NCBI GenBank assembly: GCA_029253325.1
Contig: JAQWZS010000237.1
Span: 1 to 14,843, forward strand
Direction of reading: 5' to 3'
Length of the DNA: 14,843 bases
DNA from: Bacteroidia bacterium
GTDB lineage: Bacteria > Bacteroidota > Bacteroidia > NS11-12g > UBA9320
The notes under the pieces are model-generated. The model ran no database searches. It was not told where the DNA came from and saw nothing but the letters and a program-made list of their open reading frames with translations. The translations under genes and the position numbers were made by a program. Within the stretch, counting starts at the first letter, position 1, and the number at the start of each line of letters is the position of its first letter. Of this stretch, positions 1 to 7,277 are shown in pieces.

Positions 1-1078
1 CGAAGTAGATGCTGTTGTTTTAGATATTGATAAAGAAGAACATAAACTTTCTTTAGGACTTAAGCAACTTACGTCTGATCCTTGGGAGAAAATCGAGGAG
101 AAGTATCAAGTTGATTCAAAACACAAAGGAATCGTTAGAAACTTAACCAATTATGGACTATTTGTTGAACTTCAAGAAGGAGTTGATGGACTCGTTCACG
201 TATCTGACTTATCATGGTCTAAAAAAATAAAGCACCCCGCAGAATTTACCAAAAAAGGTGAAGAGCTTGAAGTGGTGGTATTAGAAATTGATAGAGATAA
301 CAGACGATTAAGTTTAGGACACAAGCAAATTGATGAGAATCCATGGGATACATTTGAAGGTATTTTCACCCTTGGTTCAGAGCATGAAGGTGTTGTGTCT
401 GAAATTAATGATCGAGGAGTCATCTTAACTTTACAATATGGTGTGGAAGGTTTTGCTCCTAAAAAACATATCAAAAAACAGGATAATACAGATGTTAAAG
501 TTGATGAAACACTCAACTTACGTGTGATTGAATTTAACAAAGATTCTAAACGTATCCTTGTATCTCACACAGATATCTGGAAAGATGAAGAGCGATCTCA
601 AAATTCTGAAAAAGATGTTGCTAATAAAAAGCGTGCCGCTAAAACCACCAAGTATGTAGAAAAACTTAATAAAAAAGCTGAAGTTTCTACAATGGGTGAT
701 TTAGACGTGCTTGCTCAGTTAAAAGCACAAATGGAATCTTCTCCATCTAAACCTGCCAAAGAAGCAGCTAAGAAAGAGACTCCTAAAAAGGAAACTCCTA
801 AAAAAGATGCGAAGAAAGAAACCACTACAACTGATGATTCTTCTGCACTAACTGATATTATTGGTACATCAGATGCAAAAGATGCAGATGATCTTAAGCA
901 ACTCACTGGTGTTGGTCCAGCTTATGAAAAAAAGCTGAATGGCATTGGAGTATTTACTTTCCAGCAGGTAAGTAAACTAAACAAAAAAAGTACAGAAATT
1001 CTTGAGACTTTACTTAAATCACCTGGTCGTGTTGAACGAGATGGATGGATTAAGGAAGCTAAAGAATTAGCTAAATAA
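1..1078 (+). CDS. rpsA: 30S ribosomal protein S1, C-terminal part (5' end outside window)
   Basis: Partial gene read in the frame beginning at base 2, giving 358 residues with no start codon in the window. S1 is the RNA-binding protein of the small ribosomal subunit that helps load mRNA. The fragment shows the end of one S1 (OB-fold) repeat and two full repeats, each closing with the usual signature (LSLGLKQL, then DPW; LSLGHKQI, then NPW; ILVSHTDIW). After the last repeat comes a charged linker with STMGDLDVLAQLKAQM, typical of Bacteroidota S1, then a Lys/Glu/Pro/Thr-rich stretch with KKETP repeated (about bases 770-825). The last 65 or so residues (from about base 885) form a separate domain beginning DDLKQLTGVGPAYEKKLNGI, which I read as a helix-hairpin-helix module. 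An intrinsic terminator follows directly. The S1 call is firm; the tail's role is unknown. Confidence 0.95.
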   Translation, partial: EVDAVVLDIDKEEHKLSLGLKQLTSDPWEKIEEKYQVDSKHKGIVRNLTNYGLFVELQEGVDGLVHVSDLSWSKKIKHPAEFTKKGEELEVVVLEIDRDNRRLSLGHKQIDENPWDTFEGIFTLGSEHEGVVSEINDRGVILTLQYGVEGFAPKKHIKKQDNTDVKVDETLNLRVIEFNKDSKRILVSHTDIWKDEERSQNSEKDVANKKRAAKTTKYVEKLNKKAEVSTMGDLDVLAQLKAQMESSPSKPAKEAAKKETPKKETPKKDAKKETTTTDDSSALTDIIGTSDAKDADDLKQLTGVGPAYEKKLNGIGVFTFQQVSKLNKKSTEILETLLKSPGRVERDGWIKEAKELAK

Positions 1079-1082
1079 TTTT

Positions 1083-1111
1083 AAAATCCCGACTAGTTCG
1101 GGATTTTTTTT
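1083..1111 (+). terminator. Intrinsic terminator of rpsA
   Basis: Perfect 10-bp inverted repeat (AAAATCCCGA / TCGGGATTTT) with a 5-base loop, running into eight T residues at 1104-1111. It starts five bases after the rpsA stop codon and separates rpsA from the EVE-pyrR-pyrB operon. Confidence 0.9.
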
Positions 1112-1135
1112 GCTCCTTAAAATGAGCCAACTTGA

Positions 1136-1164
1136 TTGAAAGAACCAAAAAAAATAGATATTTG
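1136..1164 (+). promoter_or_regulatory. Possible Bacteroidota-type promoter for the EVE-pyrR-pyrB operon
   Basis: TTG at 1136-1138, an 18-base spacer, then GATATTTG at 1157-1164, one base off the TAnnTTTG consensus of the Bacteroidota primary sigma factor. It lies between the rpsA terminator and the EVE start. Transcription would begin at or next to the ATG at 1170, so the message could be leaderless. There is no room here for a PyrR-type attenuator. Such short motifs occur by chance in AT-rich DNA. Confidence 0.35.
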
Positions 1165-1169
1165 AATAT

Positions 1170-1583
1170 ATGAATTATTGGCTCATAAAATCCGAACCCT
1201 ACAAGTACAGTTGGGACCAAATGGTGGCAGATGGATCAACATATTGGGATGGCGTTAGAAGTTACCCTGCACGTGTTCACCTTAGAGCCATGAAGAATGG
1301 TGATTTATGCCTATTCTACCATAGCAATGAAGGAAAAGAAATTGTAGGAATCACTCGAGTAATTAAAGAAGCATACCAAGACCCTACCACTGAGGACGAA
1401 AAATGGGTTGCAGTTGATGTTGAAGCTATAAAACCTTTAAACAAAAGTGTCACACTAGCCCAAATAAAATCCAATGATACCCTTGCAAACATGGCTCTTG
1501 TAAAACAAGCAAGGTTGTCTGTTGGCCCAGTTCAAGAATTTGAATTTGAAGAAATCATCAAATTATCTGATACAGCGTTCTAA
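1170..1583 (+). CDS. EVE domain-containing protein (THYN1-like)
   Basis: A 137-residue protein consisting of a single EVE domain, the PUA-related fold also found in eukaryotic thymocyte nuclear protein 1. Family marks in order: MNYWLIKSEP at the N-terminus, WDGVR at 26-30, YHSN at 50-53, W79 with the following VDVEAI strand, and RLSVGPV at 115-121. EVE proteins are thought to bind modified bases in DNA or RNA through an aromatic pocket; the ligand of this one cannot be told from sequence. The length equals that of normal stand-alone members. ATG is chosen because no upstream codon fits and the domain begins at once. The stop codon touches the pyrR start with no gap, so the two are probably co-transcribed and perhaps translationally coupled. 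Family assignment is secure; the biological role is not. Confidence 0.9.
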   Translation: MNYWLIKSEPYKYSWDQMVADGSTYWDGVRSYPARVHLRAMKNGDLCLFYHSNEGKEIVGITRVIKEAYQDPTTEDEKWVAVDVEAIKPLNKSVTLAQIKSNDTLANMALVKQARLSVGPVQEFEFEEIIKLSDTAF

Positions 1584-2120
1584 ATGAAAAAAGTAATACT
1601 CGAATATAAACACGTAGAACTTATCATTACTCGCATCGCACATCAACTGGTCGAAAATCACGGCTCTTTTGAAAATACAGCTATACTTGCTCTTCAACCA
1701 AGAGGTCCTTTTTTTGGAAAAGTTTTGGCCAAAAAAATTAAATCCCTTTTTGAAATTGATGTTAATTATGGTGAATTAGACACCACATTCTATCGCGATG
1801 ATTTTAGGAGAAACAATAAACAACTCATTCCTAATGAAGTAAATATTGATTTTAATATCGAAAATAAACATATCATCTTGGTTGATGACGTTCTATATAC
1901 TGGTCGAAGTATCAGAGCTGCTCTTGACGCAATAAATGCCTACGGGAGACCCAAATCGGTTGAGCTTGTTACTCTAATTAATAGAAAATATAACAGAGAG
2001 GTTCCTATTCAACCTGATTATACTGGTGAAGACATTGACACCAGAGCAAATGATTATGTAAAAGTAGATTGGAAAGACGATCAATGCAGAGTTTGGATTA
2101 TAACAGATAAAACAGAATAA
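1584..2120 (+). CDS. pyrR: PyrR-type phosphoribosyltransferase (pyr regulator / uracil phosphoribosyltransferase)
   Basis: A 178-residue type I phosphoribosyltransferase. The PRPP-binding loop is at about 97-110 (IILVDDVLYTGRSI), and PyrR-specific segments are QPRGPFFGKVLA near 38-49, LDTTFYRDDF at 65-74 and the REVPIQPDYTGE region near 138-149. In Firmicutes PyrR senses UMP/UTP, binds attenuators in pyr mRNA and has weak uracil phosphoribosyltransferase activity. Here no attenuator-like hairpin with a PyrR-binding loop is visible ahead of the operon or between the genes, so control, if any, would act elsewhere or by another route. The start codon abuts the EVE stop, and the stop overlaps the pyrB start by one base (TAATG). 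A general hypoxanthine-type enzyme is unlikely given the PyrR-specific motifs and the pyrB neighbour. Confidence 0.9.
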   Translation: MKKVILEYKHVELIITRIAHQLVENHGSFENTAILALQPRGPFFGKVLAKKIKSLFEIDVNYGELDTTFYRDDFRRNNKQLIPNEVNIDFNIENKHIILVDDVLYTGRSIRAALDAINAYGRPKSVELVTLINRKYNREVPIQPDYTGEDIDTRANDYVKVDWKDDQCRVWIITDKTE

Positions 2121-3040
2121 TGTCAGCACTATCTAGTAAACATCTTTTAGGCATCAAAGACATCTCTAAAGAAGACATTCAACTAATTTTTAAAACTGCT
2201 GAAAACTTTAAAGAAGTTATAAATAGACCCATCAAAAAAGTACCCTCCCTCAGAGACATTACTATAGCCAATATCTTTTTTGAAAATAGTACTAGAACTA
2301 AAATATCTTTCGAACTAGCAGAGAAAAGACTTTCGGCGGATATTGTTAACTTCAATAGTGGAACTTCCTCTGTCAATAAAGGTGAAACATTGGTTGATAC
2401 TGTGAATAACATCCTTGCTATGAAAGTAGACATGGTAGTTATGAGGCATCCTGCACCTGGTGCTGCAAAATTTCTGTCAAGACATATTGATGCAAATATT
2501 ATAAATGCCGGAGATGGCACTCATGAACACCCTACTCAAGCTCTTCTCGATGCATACACACTTAACGAAAAACTTGGTAGTTTAAAAGATAAAAAAATTC
2601 TAATTGTTGGAGACATTATTCATTCTAGAGTAGCACTCAGCAATATTTACTGCCTTCAAAAACTTGGAGCTCATGTTCGTGTATGTGGGCCCCCAAATCT
2701 TATTCCTAAATACATCGAAAGTCTGGGCGTTGAGGTAAATTACAACTTAGAAGAAAGTCTGGCATGGTGTGATGCTGCTAATCTTCTGAGAATTCAATTA
2801 GAAAGACAAGATGACAAATATTTTCCATCACTCAGAGAATATTCGCTGCAATATGGAATTAACCAAGAAGTTTTAGATCGGATTAATAAAGACATCATTA
2901 TAATGCACCCTGGACCAATAAATCGTGGGGTAGAAATCACAAGCCAAGTGGCTGATTCTAATCAAAGTGTTATTCTTAATCAAGTTGAAAATGGAGTAGC
3001 AATAAGAATGGCTATTCTATACTTGCTAACTTCTAACTAA
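2120..3040 (+). CDS. pyrB: Aspartate carbamoyltransferase catalytic subunit
   Basis: Catalyses carbamoyl phosphate plus aspartate to N-carbamoylaspartate, the committed step of de novo pyrimidine synthesis in the cytoplasm. The 306-residue length matches Bacillus-type catalytic chains. Visible active-site motifs: STRTK at 57-61 (carbamoyl phosphate binding), the KGET loop at 87-90, MRHPAPG near 108-114, HPTQ at 137-140 and HPGPINRG at 263-270. No pyrI regulatory chain is present nearby, so the enzyme may work as an unregulated trimer, with control left to PyrR. Its ATG overlaps the pyrR stop by one base. It is followed nine bases later by an asparaginase that can supply aspartate, its second substrate. 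Confidence 0.97.
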   Translation: MSALSSKHLLGIKDISKEDIQLIFKTAENFKEVINRPIKKVPSLRDITIANIFFENSTRTKISFELAEKRLSADIVNFNSGTSSVNKGETLVDTVNNILAMKVDMVVMRHPAPGAAKFLSRHIDANIINAGDGTHEHPTQALLDAYTLNEKLGSLKDKKILIVGDIIHSRVALSNIYCLQKLGAHVRVCGPPNLIPKYIESLGVEVNYNLEESLAWCDAANLLRIQLERQDDKYFPSLREYSLQYGINQEVLDRINKDIIIMHPGPINRGVEITSQVADSNQSVILNQVENGVAIRMAILYLLTSN

Positions 3041-3049
3041 ACATTTAAG

Positions 3050-4078
3050 ATGAGTTCAATTTTTATTCTATATACTGGTGGAACGTTTGGAATGAAAAAA
3101 ACCAAAAAAGGATTGGTACCGTCCTCATGGGATGAAATTATAAACTACTTACCTGCCTTCAAGAACCAGAATTACTTTGATTCTTTTAAACAAATTGACT
3201 TTACATACGAGGCACTAGAACCTGTAGTTGATTCAAGCGATATGAATCCTGAATCGTGGAATAAAATTGCTGAAATAATTTATAAAAACTACGATGATTA
3301 TCATGGATTTATCATAATCCATGGTACAGACACATTGGCCTACACTGCTTCTGCGTTAAGTTTTATGTTTAATAACTTAGACAAACCGATAGTTTTAACT
3401 GGATCACAGCTTCCAATTTTTCACCCTAGAACAGATGGTATTGTCAATTTAAGCAACGCTATATACATTGCTGGACACAAAAGCTTTGAAATTGATTGTA
3501 TTCCTGAAGTTTGCATTTGTTTTAATGATGATGTTCTTCGGGGAAATCGAAGTATAAAGGTAAGCACTAATGACTTTGAGGGATTTAGCTCACCAAACTT
3601 TGAAAATCTTGCTTATCTCGAACAAAATATCACATTAAATCATAATCTTATTTATCGTGGGGATAAAGAAAAATTTGGCCTTCAGCCTAAGTTTAGTAAT
3701 AATGTAGTTAATGTTACAGTATTCCCAGGTTATAATCCTAGTGCATTAATTGATATTGTAAGAAATCAAAAAATTGAAGGTATCGTACTCAAAACATTTG
3801 GTGCAGGCAATCTACCTAAAACTTCTCAATGGCAGGATCTTATTGAGGCTTGTGAAAAAAATAAAACCATCATTTTCGCAACGACTCAATGCCCAAACGG
3901 AAGAATTGAGATTGGACAATACGCTAGTAGTGAAACCCTACAAAGTACCTGCGTTGTATCAGGAAAAGACATTACATCGGAGGCAGCATTAACAAAACTT
4001 ATGTGGGTTATTGGCAACTATCCATACGAAGAAAGACATGATATCCTTAGCCAAAATATTCGAGGAGAAATGACATAA
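3050..4078 (+). CDS. ansA: Type I (cytoplasmic-type) L-asparaginase
   Basis: Hydrolyses L-asparagine to L-aspartate and ammonia. The 342-residue protein has the two threonine motifs of the family: TGGTFGM at 9-15, with T9 the expected nucleophile, and HGTDT at 91-95 (T93, D94). DSSDM at 61-65 and RGNRSIK at 164-170, with K170 the probable catalytic lysine, complete the site. No signal peptide is seen, which favours the cytoplasmic type I enzyme over the periplasmic type II. It lies nine bases after pyrB on the same strand, so it is probably the last gene of the EVE-pyrR-pyrB operon. The link makes sense because aspartate is the substrate of PyrB. No Shine-Dalgarno is visible. A glutaminase side activity cannot be excluded. 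Confidence 0.92.
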   Translation: MSSIFILYTGGTFGMKKTKKGLVPSSWDEIINYLPAFKNQNYFDSFKQIDFTYEALEPVVDSSDMNPESWNKIAEIIYKNYDDYHGFIIIHGTDTLAYTASALSFMFNNLDKPIVLTGSQLPIFHPRTDGIVNLSNAIYIAGHKSFEIDCIPEVCICFNDDVLRGNRSIKVSTNDFEGFSSPNFENLAYLEQNITLNHNLIYRGDKEKFGLQPKFSNNVVNVTVFPGYNPSALIDIVRNQKIEGIVLKTFGAGNLPKTSQWQDLIEACEKNKTIIFATTQCPNGRIEIGQYASSETLQSTCVVSGKDITSEAALTKLMWVIGNYPYEERHDILSQNIRGEMT

Positions 4079-4091
4079 GTCAACTTGCTGA

Positions 4092-4129
4092 TTATCAATT
4101 AGTTACATGTTGATAAGTGTTTATTTTTT
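4092..4129 (+). terminator. Weak candidate terminator after the asparaginase gene
   Basis: A 7-bp inverted repeat, TTATCAA at 4092-4098 and TTGATAA at 4110-4116, with an 11-base loop, followed by a T-rich run (TTTATTTTTT) at 4120-4129. The stem has only one G-C pair, so it is much weaker than the other terminators in this window and may not work alone. Confidence 0.3.
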
Positions 4130-4177
4130 GTGGATATGTAGCTTAAACAAAATCATTTAGTAGCCTGCCATAATTCG

Positions 4178-4185
4178 TATCTTCA
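4178..4185 (+). promoter_or_regulatory. Possible -7 box of the gyrB promoter
   Basis: TATCTTCA, 22 bases before the gyrB ATG, resembles the Bacteroidota -7 element TAnnTTTG (6 of 8 positions). A TTTAG sequence 17 bases upstream could serve as the weak upstream element. The box sits inside a small inverted repeat, TTCGT at 4174-4178 and ACGAA at 4185-4189, which could be an operator or chance. Confidence 0.3.
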
Positions 4186-4206
4186 CGAAGTAATTAAGCA
4201 ATATAT

Positions 4207-6153
4207 ATGAGCGAACAAAATAAAGGATACGGAGCTGATAGTATACAAGCTCTAGAGGGAATGGAACATGTTAGGAAACGTCCTTCCATGTATATTGGTG
4301 ACGTTGGTGTAAGAGGTTTACATCATTTAGTCTATGAGGTTGTTGACAATTCAATTGATGAGGCAATGGCTGGTCATTGTAATAAAATTGATGTTTGGAT
4401 AAATGAAGATGGCTCTATATCTGTTAAAGATAATGGGCGTGGTATTCCAGTTGCCATGCACAAAAAAGAAGGTGTATCAGCCCTTCAGGTTGTCATGACT
4501 AAAATTGGGGCAGGCGGAAAATTTGACAAAGATTCCTACAAAGTTTCTGGTGGACTTCATGGTGTTGGTGTATCTTGTGTTAACGCTCTTTCTATCCATC
4601 TGAAAGCAACCGTTTACAGAGACGGAAAAGAATATGAACAAGAATACTCGCAAGGTAAAATAAAGTATGAAGTACGAGAGGTGGGTTCTTCTTCTGATCA
4701 AGGAACACTGGTCACATTCTCTCCAGACCCTGAGATATTTGCTCAAACTACAGATTACAACTACGAGACACTTTCTTTAAGAATGAGAGAACTCTCATTT
4801 CTTAACAAAGGGATTGAGATTAGCATTACCGACAAAAGAAATAAAGATGAGGAAGGAAATTTCATTCAAGAACACTTTAAAAGCAATGAAGGCTTGACTG
4901 AATTTGTTAAATATCTGGACGCAACTCGAACACCTATCATGACTAACGTCATTGCCATGGAGGGTGAGAAAAATGGTATACCCGTTGAAGTTGCTATGAT
5001 TTATAATAACTCCTATGCTGAAAATCTTCATTCATACGTAAACAATATTAATACCCATGAAGGTGGAACTCACTTAAGTGGTTTTCGAAGAGGGCTCACA
5101 CATACTCTAAAAAAGTATGCTGATGAGTCGGGACTACTCTCTAAAATGAAATTTGAGATTGCTGGAGATGATTTTAGAGAAGGTCTAACAGCCATTGTTT
5201 CTGTTAAAGTTTCTGAACCCCAATTCGAAGGTCAGACTAAAACTAAACTTGGAAATAGAGAAGTATCCTCTGCAGTAAGTCAAGCTGTAAATGAAATGCT
5301 AACCAACTTCTTGGAAGAAAATCCAAATGAAGCAAAAATTATCGTCCAGAAAGTTATGTTAGCTGCACAAGCTAGACATGCAGCAGCAAAGGCCCGAGAG
5401 ATGGTTCAAAGAAAAACTCCGATGGGTGGTGCTGGACTTCCTGGTAAGCTATCTGACTGCTCAGAAAAAGACCCCGCAATTTGCGAGCTATATTTAGTAG
5501 AGGGTGACTCTGCTGGAGGTACTGCAAAACAAGGCCGTGATAGAAACTACCAAGCTATTCTCCCTCTTAGAGGAAAAATACTGAACGTTGAAAAAGCTTT
5601 GGAACACAAAATCTATGACAACGAGGAAATTAAAAATATGTTCACTGCTTTGGGAGTCACTATTGGAACCGAAGAAGATGCTCGTGAACTGAACACATCT
5701 AAGCTTCGTTATCACAAAATTGTAATCATGACTGATGCCGATGTAGATGGTAGCCACATTCGTACTTTAATTCTCACATTGTGTTTTAGATACATGAAAG
5801 CACTCATTGAACAAGGTTATCTCTATATCGCTACTCCCCCGCTATATCAAGTCAAAAAAGGTAATAAAGCAGAATATTGTTGGAGTGATGAAGAACGAAA
5901 CCAGCTTGTTATAGATTTAGGAAAAGACAATCCAGACAGCGTTAAAGTACAGCGATATAAAGGTCTTGGAGAGATGAACGCTGAACAACTTTGGGAGACT
6001 ACCATGGATCCAGAAAGACGAACACTTAAACTGGTTACTTTAGAAAACGCAGCAGAAGCGGATCGTGTATTCTCCATGCTTATGGGCGATGAAGTTCCTC
6101 CAAGAAGAGAGTTCATCGAAGCCAATGCGAAATATGCAAACATCGATGTATAA
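4207..6153 (+). CDS. gyrB: DNA gyrase subunit B
   Basis: ATPase subunit of DNA gyrase, which with GyrA introduces negative supercoils. Full length at 648 residues, the short form without the large insertion seen in enterobacteria. The GHKL ATPase domain shows E44 and N48 in EVVDNSIDEA, D75 with GRGIP at 77-81, and GGLHGVG at 115-121. The transducer domain has the GQTKTKLGN loop at 342-350. The TOPRIM domain has EGDSAGG at 432-438 and DADVDGSH at 510-517. The GyrA-contact tail has QRYKGLGEMN at 582-591. ParE is less likely because the quinolone-region sequence and length fit GyrB. The start is the first ATG, without a Shine-Dalgarno. It is alone on its strand and converges with pfkA on a shared terminator. 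No dnaA, dnaN or recF lies beside it here. Confidence 0.95.
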   Translation: MSEQNKGYGADSIQALEGMEHVRKRPSMYIGDVGVRGLHHLVYEVVDNSIDEAMAGHCNKIDVWINEDGSISVKDNGRGIPVAMHKKEGVSALQVVMTKIGAGGKFDKDSYKVSGGLHGVGVSCVNALSIHLKATVYRDGKEYEQEYSQGKIKYEVREVGSSSDQGTLVTFSPDPEIFAQTTDYNYETLSLRMRELSFLNKGIEISITDKRNKDEEGNFIQEHFKSNEGLTEFVKYLDATRTPIMTNVIAMEGEKNGIPVEVAMIYNNSYAENLHSYVNNINTHEGGTHLSGFRRGLTHTLKKYADESGLLSKMKFEIAGDDFREGLTAIVSVKVSEPQFEGQTKTKLGNREVSSAVSQAVNEMLTNFLEENPNEAKIIVQKVMLAAQARHAAAKAREMVQRKTPMGGAGLPGKLSDCSEKDPAICELYLVEGDSAGGTAKQGRDRNYQAILPLRGKILNVEKALEHKIYDNEEIKNMFTALGVTIGTEEDARELNTSKLRYHKIVIMTDADVDGSHIRTLILTLCFRYMKALIEQGYLYIATPPLYQVKKGNKAEYCWSDEERNQLVIDLGKDNPDSVKVQRYKGLGEMNAEQLWETTMDPERRTLKLVTLENAAEADRVFSMLMGDEVPPRREFIEANAKYANIDV

Positions 6154-6164
6154 TTAAGCAACAA

Positions 6165-6207
6165 TAAAAAAGGGGTTGAATGACATTCAACCCCTTTTCT
6201 TTTTTTA
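6165..6207. terminator. Bidirectional intrinsic terminator between gyrB and pfkA
   Basis: Perfect 13-bp inverted repeat, AAAAGGGGTTGAA at 6168-6180 and TTCAACCCCTTTT at 6186-6198, with a 5-base loop. It is followed on the plus strand by C and seven T residues (6200-6207) and on the minus strand by a T run from the A tract at 6166-6171. It lies 14 bases after the gyrB stop and 21 bases beyond the pfkA stop, so it can end both convergent transcripts. Confidence 0.92.
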
Positions 6208-6219
6208 TAATCTTAGAAA

Positions 6220-7191
6220 TTAAATCGAGAGTATCTCTGCCAAGTTTATTAAACTCTCTGATACCGACTTTTTACCTTTAATGGCTTGTTCAAAAGGTGT
6301 ATATACTACTTCATTACTCACAATACCTACAGTAACTGATTTTTGACCAGAAAGCAGTGCAGTAATAGCCTCAGAGCCTAAACGAGATGCCAATATTCGA
6401 TCTCGTGCACTTGGGCTACCGCCTCGTTGCACATGACCCAAGATAGTACTTCGTATTTTCAAATCTGGGTACATAGAAGTTAATTTTTTTTCTAATATTA
6501 GAGCCCCACCTTGCTCATCTCCTTCTGCAACAACGATAATACTAAATGATTTTTTTCGACGTTTTGGATTATTAAAATGATTCAAAACTTTATCCCAATC
6601 ACCCTGGTCTTCAGGTATCAATGCTCCTTCTGCACCTCCAGCAATAGCCACATCTAGGGCAATAAATCCACTATTTCTGCCCATAACTTCGACAATAAAT
6701 ACTCGTTCATGCGAATGTGCTGTATCTCTAATTTTATCGATTGCATCTAAAGCTGTATTTATAGCAGTATCATATCCGATCGTATAGTCCGTACCATACA
6801 AATCATTGTCAATTGTACCAGGCAAACCAATACATGGGACTCCATACTCTTCAAAGAAAATCTTAGCTCCAGTGTAGGAACCATTTCCACCTACACATAC
6901 TAAAGCATCAATACCATGTTTTTTGATATTCTCATAGGCTACCTTTCTACCTTCCTTGGTCATGAAATTCTGACTTCTAGCTGTTTTTAGAAAGGTCCCA
7001 CCACGTTGAATAATATTGGCAACAGACTGACGATCCAAATCAATGATATCATCTGAGATCATGCCCTCATATCCCCGCTTAATACCTTTAACTTCTAGTC
7101 CATTAAAAATTGCTGTTCTTACCACAGCTCGTACACATGCATTCATTCCTGGTGCATCACCACCAGAGGTATATACGCCTATTTTTTTCAT
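6220..7191 (-). CDS. pfkA: ATP-dependent 6-phosphofructokinase
   Basis: Phosphorylates fructose 6-phosphate to the 1,6-bisphosphate, the committed step of glycolysis. It is 323 residues long, close to the 320 of E. coli PfkA. Motifs: SGGDAPGMN at 9-17 (ATP binding), AR at 71-72, PGTIDND at 124-130 with catalytic D128, MGR at 170-172 (sugar binding) and HVQRGGSP at 253-260. Gly after position 103 and Gly125 point to ATP rather than pyrophosphate as donor. Oddly the GGDGS motif reads GGNGS (101-105): the magnesium-binding Asp103 is Asn, codon AAT. The upstream gap holds the terminator of the next gene, so its promoter must lie in a short space; TTAATTTG at 7220-7213 (minus) is a poor candidate -7 box overlapping that terminator's T run. 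Family call firm; full activity uncertain because of Asn103. Confidence 0.93.
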   Translation of the reverse strand: MKKIGVYTSGGDAPGMNACVRAVVRTAIFNGLEVKGIKRGYEGMISDDIIDLDRQSVANIIQRGGTFLKTARSQNFMTKEGRKVAYENIKKHGIDALVCVGGNGSYTGAKIFFEEYGVPCIGLPGTIDNDLYGTDYTIGYDTAINTALDAIDKIRDTAHSHERVFIVEVMGRNSGFIALDVAIAGGAEGALIPEDQGDWDKVLNHFNNPKRRKKSFSIIVVAEGDEQGGALILEKKLTSMYPDLKIRSTILGHVQRGGSPSARDRILASRLGSEAITALLSGQKSVTVGIVSNEVVYTPFEQAIKGKKSVSESLINLAEILSI

Positions 7192-7212
7192 TTTGGTTTT
7201 GACTAATTACTG

Positions 7213-7249
7213 CAAATTAAAAAAGGTCGATGCAAAACATCGACCTTTT
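7213..7249 (-). terminator. Intrinsic terminator of the lipoprotein gene
   Basis: Perfect 12-bp inverted repeat, AAAAGGTCGATG at 7221-7232 and CATCGACCTTTT at 7238-7249, with a 5-base loop. Read on the minus strand it ends in TTTTTTAATTT. It lies about 28 bases after the stop of the lipoprotein gene, separating it from pfkA, which is on the same strand. Confidence 0.88.
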
Positions 7250-7277
7250 CTTGGATTAAATAGTAAACAACTTACTA

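Noticed and set aside
4129..4137. DnaA-box-like TGTGGATAT upstream of gyrB, suggesting an origin of replication
   Set aside because: It is a single box, one base off the consensus. There is no box cluster, no unwinding element and no dnaA, dnaN or recF nearby.
5847..6164. 105-codon open frame antisense to the end of gyrB
   Set aside because: It overlaps conserved GyrB sequence, resembles no family and would be read through the terminator region; no promoter or start context supports it.
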